Assembly: GCA_022606135.1 (NCBI GenBank)
Contig: JABYQN010000002.1
Coordinates: 2,294,001-2,358,000, forward strand
Reading direction: 5' to 3'
Length of the DNA: 64,000 bases
Source: Fomes fomentarius
Lineage: Eukaryota > Basidiomycota > Agaricomycetes > Polyporales > Polyporaceae
Shown here piece by piece: positions 23,797 to 35,744 of this stretch. A program made the translations under genes and the position numbers. Numbering within the stretch: the stretch's first letter is position 1; each line of letters starts with the position of its first letter. The notes beneath the pieces are model-generated. The model did no database searches. It was given only the letters and a program-made list of their open reading frames with translations, and was not told the origin of the DNA.

Positions 23797-26493
23797 ATGA
23801 GCATGGCATCGGAAGACGACAAGGCACGAGCCGAGCAGCTGAAAGCGGAAGGGAATGCGTTGCATGCGCAGGGCAAGCATGTCGAGGCGCGATCCAACTA
23901 CTCGGAAGCCATCAAACTCGATGGCGGGAACGCAGTTCTATATGCGAATCGCGCTGCCTCGTACATTGCGTCCAAGCAGTGAGTGAGCATATATCTGCGT
24001 ATGTGACCTACAGATCGACTGACTTCGCACAGTTATCTGGATGCAGCGAAGGATGCCCAAAAGGTATGTGTTGGTGCCAATCATGAGCATGCCCGAGTTG
24101 AACGTTGACCTGTGAGTGATCAGGCTGTCGAACTAGATCCAACGTACGGAAAGGCATGGGCCCGGCTGGCTAAATCCACTTATGTCAGTATGACGCACCA
24201 ACTCATGAACGCTTTCGCTGAACACTATTCTCACAGGAGTTGCGTGTGTATGAGATGAGCATCGATGCATGGAAGAAGGCACTCGGGACACTGCCCACTG
24301 CGGAACTAACTCCACAGCAAGCAGACCTCAAAACGGCATACGAAGAAGGCTTGAAGCTAGCCGAAGACGGCCTCGTTGAGGCCCAAAGCAAGACCATGGA
24401 CGATAACCAGCTTCGCACCATTCCCGCCAACGTCAAACCGCCCTGGATCGTGGCTCTGGAGATGGAAGACGCGCTCACGGCGAACAACGTCCTGGACAGC
24501 TGCGTACGTAGGATTGCGGTTTTTGCTAACCCTCGGCTAGGAGGGTGACCAAGTCTTTCTGACGTTCGTGTTCATGATCTCACACCGATCTCACATCGAC
24601 ACCTGCAGGCATGGCCACTCATGAACGCATACAAAGTGAGTGAAGATCCCGCCGCCTCATCTTCATCGTCGCCAGGCAACAGACCGGACATCAGGGTATG
24701 GTGTGTGCACGAGCACTGTTGGGGCTGACCCCGCGCCTGCGCAGGACTTCTCCGAGGGCGTGAAGTTCATGAAGCAGATCACGAAGACCCCCACCGGCAT
24801 CCAGGGGAACCTGAACGTAATGTTCCACGCCTGTTCCCCGGGGCCCGCGCCTCCAGGGTGTGTCAGAGCATGTGGTCGCTGACGATAGATCGTCCGCGAC
24901 AGGCATTGCAGGCGATTGTGGGCGGTCTGCTGCGCGACCAGCGTGTCTTTCATATGGACTCGGCCGACTGGATCGACAAACTCCAGCTCCAGGGTGCGTT
25001 GTCGGTCTTCCTTCTCAAAAAAACCCTGAAACCCTCGGAGCCAGAATTTGGAATTGGGCAAATTGACGAGGTGCTGATTCCCCGTAGTCGAGTTCGAACT
25101 CGCGGCGTTCAAAGGGTGGCCTACGGGTGGCGCAGAGACGATCAAGGAGGAGGCTGTCAAGATGCTTCAGGAGAAGGGCTGGAAGGACACTCGCCTTGCT
25201 TTGGCTGCCACCATCAGGTGAGTGCCGGATATCGATACTTCTGCCAATAGCCTTGGCATTTGACATCATACTGACCACTACCCCATGCATCTGACGCAGG
25301 GCGTGGTTCTTGCGAGCCTATTTTGCGGACCGGAGTGGGCAGAGCAAAGATGTTGCGATGCAGTACTACAACAACGTTGTTCATGTGCTCGAGTGGGGCG
25401 CGAAGGAGTGGCATGATGTGCCGACGTCAGACAAGGGTTATAGCTTCCTCAAGACGTACGTGCGAGCAATCAAGCGCATTCGAATGACGGCCTATCTTGC
25501 TGTGAGTCAGATATGTGTCTGTATCTGCCGTTCGTGTAGGCTCATTACCCGTCATCATCATTATAATCTGTTGTGATGTGTATCTAGGCTCTGAGGGAAT
25601 CCGAGGGCGAATCCGAATACAGCGTAGAGGGGCTCATCGAGATGGCGAATCAGATGGTAGAAGAGACAACACAGAATCCACCTCAGGAAGGCGACGACAT
25701 GGACAAGGGTGCATGGTACTCGTTCCACGTCTTCCCTGTCGCGGATGCGCACGCGTCAGTACGATTCAATTGGGTCTATGGGTACTCGGCGAGCTCACGC
25801 GCACTTCGACTTGCCGCAGCACGCTCGGTGCACTGTTCGTGATGCAAGGCATCAGCGCAAAAAAAGACGGTGACGCGGAGGAGGCGGACAAGATGCTTCC
25901 CGCAGCCGCTAAGTTCTACAAGCAGGCTGCAGAGATGTACCCGCCGGACGACGAGTACTTCCCCTGTACGTCTTCTCCTCCGTCCTGTCCAATCCCGATG
26001 GCTATGGCTATCGCGCCCCATAACCCAAACGTAAATGCATCCTTCTGACGCAGCACTGCGTACTCTATACACCGCCGCAGACTTTCTCAAGGTCGCATTC
26101 GAGGCGGAGTGGCACCGCGGACGGCCGCTGGCCGAAACGCTCGCGCTGTGCGAACGCGTCCGGAAGGCAATGCCTGCGGTACTGAAGATCTGGCAGAGCT
26201 TCCCGACGACACCTTTGAAGGAGAACATGTATCAGCTCGCCGTGTGGGAGACGCGTGCGTACACGGGCCTCCTGCAGGACCGGTATACGCTGCAGACGCC
26301 TTCGGTGAGTGAGCCCCGTCCTGGTTTCACAATCACATCGTCATGCATTTAGACTCGGAAGTTTACGACGGAGAAGCTGATGAATTGCGGTTTTTGGTGT
26401 TGCGCTGTGCTCGTCTGGGATGATCTAACGTATATGCATATAGACCAACATCCCGTTCAACTAACAACTAACGTCACTGGCGAAGATTGGTGA
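23797..26493 (+). CDS. TPR-domain protein, co-chaperone-like N-terminus
   Basis: Thirteen exons read by eye: 23797-23978, 24033-24063, 24124-24183, 24237-24503, 24609-24635, 24745-24816, 24903-24993, 25088-25217, 25300-25501, 25588-25754, 25820-25965, 26054-26304, 26353-26493. These give about 588 aa (about 570 if a further in-frame intron at about 26390-26444, ending ATATAG, is removed). Residues ~5-120 are three TPR motifs with the typical spacing (AEGNALHAQGKHVEARSNYSEAI, LYANRAASYIASKHYLDAAKDAQKAVELDP, AWARLAKSTYELRVYEMSIDAWKKAL), closest to Hsp70/Hsp90 co-chaperone TPRs. The rest is helical with no domain I can name (for example RVFHMDSADWIDKLQLQ, AYFADRSGQSKDVAMQYYNNVVHVLEWG). One exon is only 27 nt (24609-24635). 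Two Mets at 23797 and 23803 could start it. Confidence 0.75.
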
Positions 26494-28598
26494 TGGTACT
26501 GTCGTGGGCGTTGTTGTGGCACTGGAGGTGTGCAAGTGATGCAGCGATGGGATTGCGCCCTGTGCTCCCACGTCAGCGTTTGATCTTCGATGATGGAGGT
26601 GATATTTGTGCTTCTGTACGTTCCTGCGGTTCTCTGGCGGCGCTCGTTCACGCCGCGAAGAAGCCGCCTACCCTCCGCTCTTCTAACTCAGCTTGCGGCG
26701 AACCATACGCGTCTGCTCGCAATGATGTGAGTAAGTATGTCCCGGCGAAGGCGGAGGACCGCACGTGTGGCATACATGTGAGTGTTCTCGTGGCATACAA
26801 TGAACACCGTTATTAACTCACGTCCACCACGCTGGTGGATATCTGAGCGCAGCGTGGCGCACGGTGTGGTCAGGCAACACCTCGGAAATCTGGGATGTGC
26901 CTCCACGAATGATGAGAACAGCGATAAGCTTTGATCGTCCCGATGTTCCTCGCCCCAAGAGCTGAGGTCCTGAGAGAGCAAGCGAAGGTTGGGACCACCG
27001 TCAGTCGGCACAGGACTCCTCCGCATTCATATGCAATCATCCTGCCAGGTTGGATGTCAATGGATGTGGATGCCGTGCCTGTCTGGCGGGTGCGCCAAAC
27101 GGGCAAAACGCGTTCTATGTGATACCAACTCCCACATGCCATGTTGTCAGCGGACGCCGGTAACGAAAGCGGCGGCGCGATTCTCTCACTGCGGAACCAT
27201 GGCAGCAGCAGCAGATGCGGCGAAGGACCGCGGTTGCACACCCATCCGCGTCGCGCCGCTGCGGTACTTTCCGCCGCTTCGAGAGCCGCGTGCGGTTGCA
27301 GGCGGGCATGGTCCAAGTCATCGGACGGTTGGCAGCAGCACTGTGCACTATTCGGCGCGCTGTTAACGTTGTAAGTAGGGGTAAGGTTTGGTCACATTCG
27401 TGCTAGGCTGGACGAGGGGCGCTCACGGCAAGATATCTGAGTCTTGAGTTTGTCGAGAACTTTCAGGGCGCAATACAGTTGCAACTAGAACAGTAGGCTG
27501 ACGCTGCTGCATGCATAGCCGCAGATCGCCGCCCCATTGCTTGGATGATAGGTTTGGCATGTGTAAATGCGAACTATGTGTGGCGACGTGAGAGCAGAGT
27601 TGGGTGCTGGCACCAATCGCATCTGTTGCTTGTGCCGATCAGTATCTGGGGTTTCGGCGATAGAACTCGGAGGGGAGATGGAGATGGACAGGCTAAGTTC
27701 CTGTGCAAATTCAACTGTGGCCTTTCCTCCGTGGCTTGCGGAGGAATGCATGACTCCCGCAATTTTCATGACGAGCTGAGACTTGTGGCGGACACGGCGT
27801 GTAGAAGTTTGTCCTGTGGGTGTCATGCACGCAGCTTCCATGAAGACTGTCGACAAAGTTGGTCCGAGTGAGCGGTTGTATGATGGCGCTGTCATGTAGG
27901 AGAATGTCCGGTGGCGTGGCGTGTGGTCACGCAACGGACGCTTCGGACATCCAACCACTCGCATGTCCGCTCCAAGTAAGTGTCATGGCGCGCCGAGGCC
28001 CGCCAGAAAGGGTGCTCTCCTTCCAACCTGAACCTTCCAACCTCCAACAGGTAGCTCCAACACGTGTTGTTTGACTCGGCCAGCGCAGCTGGAGCGTATT
28101 CTGATCAGACTGTTACAGGAAACGCGCCGCCTCCATTCTGCTAGCGTGCGGAAACTGCTGCCGAGAAGGCCATGCTCGGAGACTATGATGGATGGCTTGC
28201 CCTTGTTTTTGTGCACGCACCGTGTCATGCCAACGAGCGTTTGGTTCGAGTGATCATTTGTGGGCAGCCAGGCACAGCGGTCCTGTGTACATAACACGCC
28301 CAGGGAAAGCAGGGAGGCCGATGGGAAGTGAAGATATCTGAGACCGATCGGCGCTATCTGTGTGGTGGTGAACAGCCACATCGAAGAAAAAGCTCAGCTC
28401 GCGCGGCGAGACGCTGGGATTGGTGCAGTTGGAAGGCTAATAGCTTCCGACGAGGTTGTGGGTCGCAGGCGGCATGAAATATTGAACTGACGGAGCGCAG
28501 CAGAAAAGAAGAGGCGGGAGTTGCACAAGCGCAGGCGCCGCTGCGGGCGATGTGCGGCGCCGGGGTATCAGACGGAGAAGGCTGTCCGGGTCGTAGGT
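26494..28598. other. sparse region without a named gene
   Basis: About 2.1 kb. Minus-strand frames around 27965-27485 (with KATVEFAQELSLSISISPPSS) and 28381-27983 (with GKPSIIVSEHGLLGSSFRTLAEW) have protein-like composition, but I could not join them with splice sites. They may belong with the weak minus-strand frame at 28599-28844. Confidence 0.4.
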
Positions 28599-28844
28599 TC
28601 AGACGTGGGCGGACATCAGAGATGGTGTTGTGCTATGGAGTGATTCTATACAGGGAACAGGGACGAATGGATATGGATCGTGCTCCGGGATGATGGTGAT
28701 GGGCGCAGTGGGCTGTGGCATGGAAGACGGAGGGGAGGGTATGTGTGAGGGGGCCAGGCGAAGGTTGGGCTGTCTGTAAGTGTATGTACGGGGCGCAGGA
28801 AGCGAGGTTGGGGGCGGATAGTTCGCAGGGGCCATGATAGACAT
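28599..28844 (-). CDS. possible short Pro-rich protein or first exon, weak
   Basis: An open minus-strand frame of 81 codons starting MSIMAPANYPPP and rich in Pro/Thr/Ser. It is divergent from the next plus-strand gene. It could be the first exon of a minus-strand gene extending toward 27.5 kb, or a pyrimidine-rich promoter tract. No family match. Confidence 0.25.
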   Translation of the reverse strand: MSIMAPANYPPPTSLPAPRTYTYRQPNLRLAPSHIPSPPSSMPQPTAPITIIPEHDPYPFVPVPCIESLHSTTPSLMSAHV

Positions 28845-29068
28845 CAAGAGCAGATGAGATGAAGCGAGCGATAATTGGTTTCCAGAGGATGATTGTGCTC
28901 GTATTTCCTGATTGGGCGTGACTTGGAACACTCTTGGACGCTTCTCGCTTACAGGCTCTCACCGATCTCACAGCTTCCGTTCTCCTTCGCCTCCTGCGCA
29001 ATGCCCGACACTTACATACAAATACCGGCCCATGTCACTCCCTCCGCCCCCACTCTTCCCCCTCCGTC

Positions 29069-29290
29069 ATGTCTCTCGCGCCCCCCAAACGCCTCCTCCC
29101 ACCTCTCTCACTACATCACTCCCAGCCACCGCTCAAGCGAGCCAAAACATTCCATCCACGCGCCCACACACTCGACCTTCTTTCTGCCGACAACCTCGCC
29201 TGTGCCGCAGCCTGCCTCTCGTTTCCTGCCGATCCCTCGCGCCCTCTGACCTGCTGTGCTTCAAACGAGCTTTGTCAACACGGCCCCTTC
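29069..29290 (+). other. open frame upstream of the acidic-protein gene
   Basis: An ATG at 29069 opens 74 codons (MSLAPPKRLLPPLSLHHSQP...) that end exactly at a consensus GTGAGT donor. A TAG acceptor 29 nt later would join it in frame to the open frame running into the gene at 29674. A 29-nt intron is too short to be credible, so this may be an upstream exon with another acceptor or a chance frame. Confidence 0.3.
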
Positions 29291-29601
29291 GTGAGTCTTT
29301 GCCCCTTCCTCCACAATAGACTACAGAAGAGCATCCGCGTCGCATTGACCTTACCTGCGCGCTCCTTCGCCTCATGCATCAAATCCCCGTCCTTTGTGTC
29401 CATAAAGCTTTTTGTCCCGTATCACTTCATTTCCCAGAACCCTGGACTGATCGCTCCTTATCTGAACAGGTCCTGGGGCACCCGCCGCAAAGCAACCTTT
29501 CGCGTACCGCTTCGCATTATCACATCCGCGTGCCACTTTGGGATGATCGCACGCACCATTCCATCTCCCATCTCAGCTTCGACGCCACCCCGCGAGATGA
29601 C

Positions 29602-29607
29602 TATATA
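29602..29607 (+). promoter_or_regulatory. TATA box of gene at 29674
   Basis: TATATA lies 67 bp upstream of the ATG and is followed by a CT-rich initiator-like tract. This supports 29674 rather than upstream Mets as the start. Confidence 0.5.
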
Positions 29608-29673
29608 GCGTCTCGTACCAGCACTCTCGCCCTCAGCACTAACCCTTCTCCCTCTCTTTGTACCCCTGAAAAC

Positions 29674-31002
29674 ATGTCCTACCGCCTTGATACGGAGATG
29701 TCTCAGGTACCGTACTTCCACAGTTACACCGTCTCCAGCAACAAGGGCGGTGTTCGCACTCACGGTGAAGCGCCCTGTCGCGACGCCCATGTTCTGGATC
29801 CCCTGTATGGCGTATATGATGGAGCGGGTCAGTGCTCAAGACCCATCATGATAAATGATCTTGTCTCACCAGTCTTCAATCAAGACTTCATGCAGGACGT
29901 TCCGCTCTTCGACACAGCAGACCCACAGCTTTCGTCGCTCTGGGACTTCTCATTCGAACACACCCTGCAGAACCCACCCTCGCCGATCTCACGGTCCATG
30001 TCCCGTTCCAGCTTCTGCTCAACCTTGTTCGCGGACGCATACTCTCCTTATCCTGAGGACTACCCCACTCCTACCTCTGACAGCTCAGTGACGACGCCCG
30101 CCCCTAGCGAGGCGTGTCTCGGTATGGCCTCCGAGCGCCCTGTTGTCTTTGGGTGCGACTTCACCGTGGGCCTGGACGCGAAGTCGAAGGGAGAACACGA
30201 GCTCTGTTACGTCCCAGGATCTGCGCCGCTCTCTCCCAATGGAAGCTTCTCCATTGACCTTCAGCAACCCCAGCTCATCCCTGCCGCCGCCGCTGCACGT
30301 TTCGCGGAAGCGAGGCGGCACAGTGAGCCTGCGAACGTCGCTGCCATGCACTTCGTACCATTTTTTGCCTCCTCGCTCGAGGTGCCACCTCAGATTGTGA
30401 CCGCGCCCGTACCCGCGGATTTCTTGTCAATGACGCTTCCGATCACAGATAATCTGGCGTCCACATCGGCCGCTTCGGGTTCACACTCCGCGCTGCCCTC
30501 ATCGATCGCTCCCCATCAAACTCAGCTTCCGAGTCCCCTCGAGCTGAAGCAACCTAAACCGGTCCGAGGTTTCAAGCCGCCGATCCTTCTTTCGGGATAT
30601 CAGTATGACCCAAAGGAGTTCGTCAGGCGACATTCGGAGCCTATCTTGCCCCTGCCCGACCTTGATATTGCGAGTCACCTGCCTCTGGACGTCTCTTTAG
30701 AGTCTGACGAAGATGATGACTCAATGGAGATAGATGAGGGAGTGTACCAGAATGTACACGAGGACGACGTATGCGCGGAGGAGTCAATCGACCTCGACCC
30801 TACCGCGTTTGAGGGCATTGACATGGACGCCTTTCTGTTTGACTCGAGTCTCCCTTGGGGGTCGACAGGCTCGTCATCTGCTCCCACTGTGGAAGACCTG
30901 TCGAACCACGTGCTCCAATGGGCAGCCGCGAACGCTGCCTCGTTCCCAATCCCTGGACTAGACGGGTCGATTCTTCTTGATCCTCTTTTCAATTCGAACT
31001 AG
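29674..31002 (+). CDS. hypothetical Ser/Pro-rich protein with acidic C-terminus
   Basis: This single exon gives 442 aa. There is no catalytic domain. The N-terminal half is Ser/Thr/Pro/Asp-rich with clusters typical of intrinsically disordered regulators. Two copies of an arginine-histidine-serine-glutamate-proline element (RRHSEP, around 30313 and 30628) flank the middle; they look like basophilic kinase or 14-3-3-type sites. A conserved-looking block is PVRGFKPPILLSGYQYDPKEF. The C-terminal quarter is strongly acidic (LESDEDDDSMEIDEG) with bulky hydrophobics (AFEGIDMDAFLFDSSLPWG), resembling a transactivation domain. A role in transcription is inference; there is no DNA-binding domain. Confidence 0.65.
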   Translation: MSYRLDTEMSQVPYFHSYTVSSNKGGVRTHGEAPCRDAHVLDPLYGVYDGAGQCSRPIMINDLVSPVFNQDFMQDVPLFDTADPQLSSLWDFSFEHTLQNPPSPISRSMSRSSFCSTLFADAYSPYPEDYPTPTSDSSVTTPAPSEACLGMASERPVVFGCDFTVGLDAKSKGEHELCYVPGSAPLSPNGSFSIDLQQPQLIPAAAAARFAEARRHSEPANVAAMHFVPFFASSLEVPPQIVTAPVPADFLSMTLPITDNLASTSAASGSHSALPSSIAPHQTQLPSPLELKQPKPVRGFKPPILLSGYQYDPKEFVRRHSEPILPLPDLDIASHLPLDVSLESDEDDDSMEIDEGVYQNVHEDDVCAEESIDLDPTAFEGIDMDAFLFDSSLPWGSTGSSSAPTVEDLSNHVLQWAAANAASFPIPGLDGSILLDPLFNSN

Positions 31003-31909
31003 TCTCTCTTTCGTGCTCGTCGCCGTCTTTGTCCATACCCTCACCTACTGGCATCATCTTTTTGCATCTCTCATTGTCACTGTCTCCTCATACGTTGTAG
31101 CACGTACATATTGCTCTCGCTCATTTTGCGTACCCACCTGTAGCAATACCGCATTCGTTCGCACCGCACTGCATAGATCCGTCCATGTCATCTGTTGTCA
31201 CTTTGGTATTCTATATGTATAGAAGTAGTATATGTCCAGACCGTAGCATATTGCAACAGTCCCGGTTGATGTCTTGCATGACACTGTGTGTTCCAGTTTG
31301 GCTGTTGAGATGCGCCCGCTTCCGACGTCGTGTCCACGCAGGGAACCGCGACGACGCCTTCCCTACGATGACTTCCTGTCGTGAGCTTCGGACGCGTATC
31401 TGCAACACGGAGGTGTCATCCTCCATCGTTTCCTCCGCCCCATTACCGCGACGACCGCACCGTCCCCGATTCATATAAATGTGTCGCGGTGGCAGTCACC
31501 TCAGTTTATCTAGAACCCACGACTGCTTCCATGAATCTAATTTGCAAACGGATACAGAGGTGTTACAGGTACTGCAATCCCAAACGATCTCGTCGCTAAG
31601 CGGTTACTTCGCAGAAGAAGTTCGCCAGACCCAGGAATACAGTGTTGATGTGAAGGGGCATTCACATGACGCCGGTAACTTTTGATCCGCCACGGCTGTC
31701 AAAGACGTCATGGACCGCAGATCGTTATCTTTAATCTTAGGGCGCATCACGTATGAGGCGCCTGAAATCCAGGTCACTCTCATCCCGGGCTTCATCCTCA
31801 GTTACTCGAGAAGCGCACCTTGCGACACATAAGTAACATTGTGAGTCCCGGTATAGCTTGCGAGCCCGAGCTATCTTCACCCTGCAGCATCATAGTACGT
31901 GTGAGATAA
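31003..31909. other. intergenic region
   Basis: The 3' UTR of the acidic-protein gene and unassigned sequence. No exon supported. Confidence 0.45.
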
Positions 31910-32644
31910 GCAGCCTTCCCCTCCCGAACCACGTACATTCATCTCCACCAAGGCCGGCCGTAACATTCAACTACCCTCTCGTCCGCCTTGACCTTCTAGA
32001 ATATGATCATCCATCTATCGACCCAGCTCGGCATGCTCCTTACGAATAAGGTCACGCAAATATAATAAGCTGCAGCAGTCTTAAGTTAGGTTACAGCTCA
32101 ACACCTTCTGCTTCGTCCTCTCCACGCAGTTTGCGTTCGTACCCACCGCGGGAGAATTCTGTAGCGACGGTTGCGAAGCAGTACAATGACCAGCTCCGGA
32201 ACATCTTCTTCTACAGCCGATGGGTGCTTGGGATTGAGGGTACATGGGACTCGGAACACCGCGCGGAAGCTGATCATAAATAGCGTTGCTATCGAGCTGC
32301 AGCGTGCATCGTATCCAATGGGATGAGGACCCCCGGATGCTGCTTGGAGAGCTCGATCGCGATCGCTGTAGGCGGTTCCTTTGAAACGTTGAGAGGCTGC
32401 AGTGAAGAGGCTACTAGAAATCTGGAAAGGAAGAGAGCGTATCATAGGAAGCACGTTCAATGGCTTTCCTGAAGGAGGGCTGCAGGAGGGGCGCGTATAC
32501 GTAAATGATGTCGATCCGGAGAAGCTGGAGAGGATAAGGGTGAATCATTTTGAGGGTGCGAAAAATGCGGGATGTAGGAGGGGAGCGTGCGTGCAGACTA
32601 AGACAGGGGAGCTACCTATGAAGGAGTCCCATGTTGCTATTTGA
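31910..32644 (+). pseudogene. decayed tandem copy of the F-box-like gene at 32883
   Basis: Successive blocks match the intact gene downstream in the same order: the start of the fold and TF(N/T)YPLVR (31950-31990 vs 32999-33020), CAGCTCGGCATnCTCCT (32026-32040 vs 33060-33076), the IELQR block (32290-32310 vs 33509-33530), the ELDRDR block (32349-32370 vs 33580-33600), and the C-terminus (EIWK, FPEGGLQEGRVYV, HFEGAKNAG, MKE near 32630). The copy is about 730 bp against 1014 bp and contains stops, frame shifts and a collapsed middle, so it cannot encode the full protein. It is a recent-to-moderately old tandem duplicate. Confidence 0.8.
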
Positions 32645-32882
32645 TCATTCACTGGGACAGGCGTTGAAGGAAGTACAGAGCCCAGGATGTGTCAGTACTA
32701 CTGACTATATAACAACACAAGTTCTCTCATGTGGTTCAAGAACCCGGAGTTCCTCGTGATTATGGAGATATTGGGGAGATAAGATACAAAGAGTTCGGGT
32801 AAGATAAAGTAAGATAAGTAGCGCGAGGCACAGATGAGCGTCTAAATGTCTGAGCTGGGAATACTGTGCAGTCTGTGCATTG

Positions 32883-33896
32883 ATGGCTCAAGATCGTAGC
32901 AGCTCCTTCTCTTCTGCCCCGTCCTCCACTCATATCACGATGGCGAACTTTCCTGTGCTACCTCCAGAGCTCCGTACACACATCTTGTCACACACTGTCA
33001 CTTTCACCTACCCCCTGGTCCGTCCGAGAGCGGGGGAGACCCTTTCGTCCCTCGAGCCGCAGCTCGGCATCCTCCTCGTAAACAAGACTATCCACGAGGA
33101 GGCTGCATCACTATTTTACGAGCTCAACAGGTTCAGACTTTTTCTTCCTACGTCTGGGTTCGAACACACGCTGCCAGTATATACGAGCGATTACGATTTC
33201 GTACTGGACGAGCTCCTCGAAGACAAGATCGATACCGAGGAGGTGGATGATGTAGATGCCCTTGACCCCAAACCCCAGTCTTCTCTCGACACGTCCGACT
33301 CTGAGGACAAGCTCGAGCGTGCGCTCGCCGTCCCTCCCCGTTATATCAACCGCCTGCGCGACGTCATCTTCCATAGCCGGCTCCCTGGTTGCTGGCCCAA
33401 TGGTCCACTGATAGACGCCGCGCTTGGGCCCGGGGGCCTCGGGGAGAAAGAGGTCGCGCAGCTGCTGGACAGAATCGCCGCGCACAGCGGGATTCTCAAC
33501 AACATCTCAATAGAGCTGCAACGGACGTCCACAGTGATCGGTATCGAATGGGACCCTGACCCGCTCGTGCTCCTGATGGAGCTTGACCGTGACCGGCGGT
33601 TCAGCCGAATTGTGGCCACCCTGCCGCAGCTGCGTAGGCTCGAGATTTGGAAGGCCCGGTCGTGCGATGCATGGTATATGGCGAGCTTTGGTCAGTTTCC
33701 AGAGGGGGGGCTGGAGAAAGGAAACGTGTATGAGAGAGAGGTGGCAGAGGAGAAAATGAAAGAGCTGAGGGAGAAGCACTTCGAGGGCGTGAAGAAGGCG
33801 AGGTATGAGAGGAAGGCGTGGGGGCAGTATGTGGAGACGGGCCGGGAGGGGGACAGTTTGTTCATGAAGGAGGGATTCGTGTTGTTGTTCACGTAA
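32883..33896 (+). CDS. F-box-like/2EXR-type protein
   Basis: This single exon gives 337 aa. After about 20 Ser-rich residues comes FPVLPPELRTHILSH, the hydrophobic-Pro-x-Glu-[IL] opening of fungal F-box-like/2EXR proteins. It continues with LLVNKTIHEEAASLFYELNRFRL, the helix that in this family precedes the Tyr/Asn-Phe strand. The middle has an acidic linker (DKIDTEEVDDVDALD) and later a GWPNGPLI/PPRYINRLRDVIF region. The C-terminus is Lys/Glu-rich. Such proteins are highly expanded in basidiomycetes and often tandemly duplicated; no substrate is known. A broken copy lies immediately upstream. The first ATG (32883) is used; the fold itself would also fit a start at 32940. Confidence 0.7.
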   Translation: MAQDRSSSFSSAPSSTHITMANFPVLPPELRTHILSHTVTFTYPLVRPRAGETLSSLEPQLGILLVNKTIHEEAASLFYELNRFRLFLPTSGFEHTLPVYTSDYDFVLDELLEDKIDTEEVDDVDALDPKPQSSLDTSDSEDKLERALAVPPRYINRLRDVIFHSRLPGCWPNGPLIDAALGPGGLGEKEVAQLLDRIAAHSGILNNISIELQRTSTVIGIEWDPDPLVLLMELDRDRRFSRIVATLPQLRRLEIWKARSCDAWYMASFGQFPEGGLEKGNVYEREVAEEKMKELREKHFEGVKKARYERKAWGQYVETGREGDSLFMKEGFVLLFT

Positions 33897-34763
33897 TTGC
33901 TCGGCAGTGGTCAAGAGAGATCGATGTACGTTGGAATTGGTCACACTGTATAAGCATCTCGGGAGCTGCCCTTCTCCTACCTGCACATATGTACACCTCT
34001 CCGACATGGGTCACTCGATTATATGGCCCACTTGGGAGGGTCCACGTTCGGTGGTGGGATACCCGCAAGTAGCCCGTCACTGCGGTGTCCCGACTTGAAC
34101 CCGTGAGTTGAAATGGCCCCCGTCCTACCCCAGTGATTTCACCACATGGTCGCCCTCTCTCGACGCCTGCTCCAACACAGACAAGCACAGACATGGATGG
34201 CGAATCCTGTATGTGTTACTACTCATACAACGTTTCTCTCGCCTCGCCTCGTTTCCGCCCTCTCAATACTTACTATACTCTAGTCTCACTATGTTAATAG
34301 TTCCGCCATGCTACGGTCTTACTCCCCATACTAGACTCCCTTAGTGCACGCAGCTGTGGGCAATAAGGATTCCAAAAAACAAAGTAATGTAGTTTGGGAG
34401 ACGGCCCAGGCCTGGCTGGCGGCGGGCAGGTGACGCGGGGAAGAGGCCTAGTGCGGGGCCCCAGGGGGCGCCACCGATCACTTGAGTGTACCGCAGATCG
34501 TAATCTGGCTGATGTGTGCGACCATGCGGGTCAGACGCCCACTGCGGGGATCCGGCTCCGGCTGCTTGAGTGAAGCGGGCCAATCGGAGGGTACCAATCT
34601 CCGACACTGGCTCATACTTGTACGCGCCCGGTCGTCCCTCTCCGCTCCTTGGACGCGGCCCTCATGTTCATTCTGGTCTGCCTGCAGATGACTGGTCATC
34701 TCGTGTCCCTTCACAGCTAGTCACTCTTGTATTGACCCCCACTCACGTACGCTCGCGCCTGCC
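33897..34763. other. intergenic region
   Basis: About 870 bp with no supported exon. Confidence 0.45.
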
Positions 34764-35744
34764 ATGCTTGCGCGGCTGTCTCTGGCTGCTTCGAGGACGC
34801 TTGTATCAACCATCGAGCTCGGTGGACGGTATGCAGGGTCTAGAGACGATGAGGGCGAGGTATTGGTACGCACACGCTGCTCAGGGACAAGCAATGCAAT
34901 CTGATCCTGTGTCACACACATATCAGAGTTTGAATGTCGAGGAACTCTGTCAGCTCGTCCTCCCCCTTCCACAGCTTGCGTGGAGTAGGGTGTCTGACAT
35001 CTGCACGCGCAATGTCGGCCCCGTGTACAGTGCCATTCGCAACACGCTGCAGAATGATGTTGAACAGCTGGCGCAGTTGTTCGTGGACCTGGAGGCGTCG
35101 TCAGAACAGGAAACTTACTTCGAGGTATGGGCTCCTCTCCATAGCCGAATGTCATTCTTTCTGAGCTTATTTTGACGCTTTAGCCTTCTGAGAGGGATGT
35201 TCTACCCACCAGCCTAAGGCGTTGTCAGAGCACGGACAACTTGGCAGCGCTGCCACCAGTACCCCCTCGCGCTCGGCGGCGATCTTCGCTCAGGGTATGT
35301 CTCTTGCTCTCCTACCGTATAATGTGACGGAGGCTTAGCTGTCCCCATTAGCAGCTGGAAGATGACAATGTGCTTGTCATTAGCAATGACGATCCGTCGA
35401 TACCGACCATCGTCATCACACCCTGTCCTTCGCTGCCCAGGGAGGTGACTTGTCTGGTCCCGTACCAAGACGCAGCGTTTGGCAACCGTCTTCCTGTCCC
35501 CACCCACCCTGTGTTAAACGACGTATTTCCGCCACTCGTTGCTAGACCATTTCCGCTCGTAGAACGGTGGAGATATGAAGATGGGCACTGGCGTGCGCAG
35601 CTACCGCCAGTGCAGGAGCAGATGTCAAAAGGCATGTTTTCGCGACCACTGTCCACGAGACGGCAGCGGGCGTTGGATGCATCCAGGACTCGTGCCATGC
35701 GCGGACGGACTGTCTATTCGCGCATTAGTCACAGGGAAGGCTGA
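34764..35744 (+). CDS. hypothetical protein, four exons
   Basis: Exons 34764-34859, 34927-35124, 35184-35294 and 35352-35744 all join in phase 0 with consensus-like borders and give 265 aa. The second exon is a helical stretch (LNVEELCQLVLPLPQLAWSR, VYSAIRNTLQNDVEQLAQLF). The third is Arg/Pro-rich (PPVPPRARRRSSLR). The fourth has VLVISNDDPSIPTIVITP and ends basic (TRRQRALDASRTRAMRGR). I recognise no family. The phase consistency and sharp drop of stops support it as a real gene. Confidence 0.55.
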
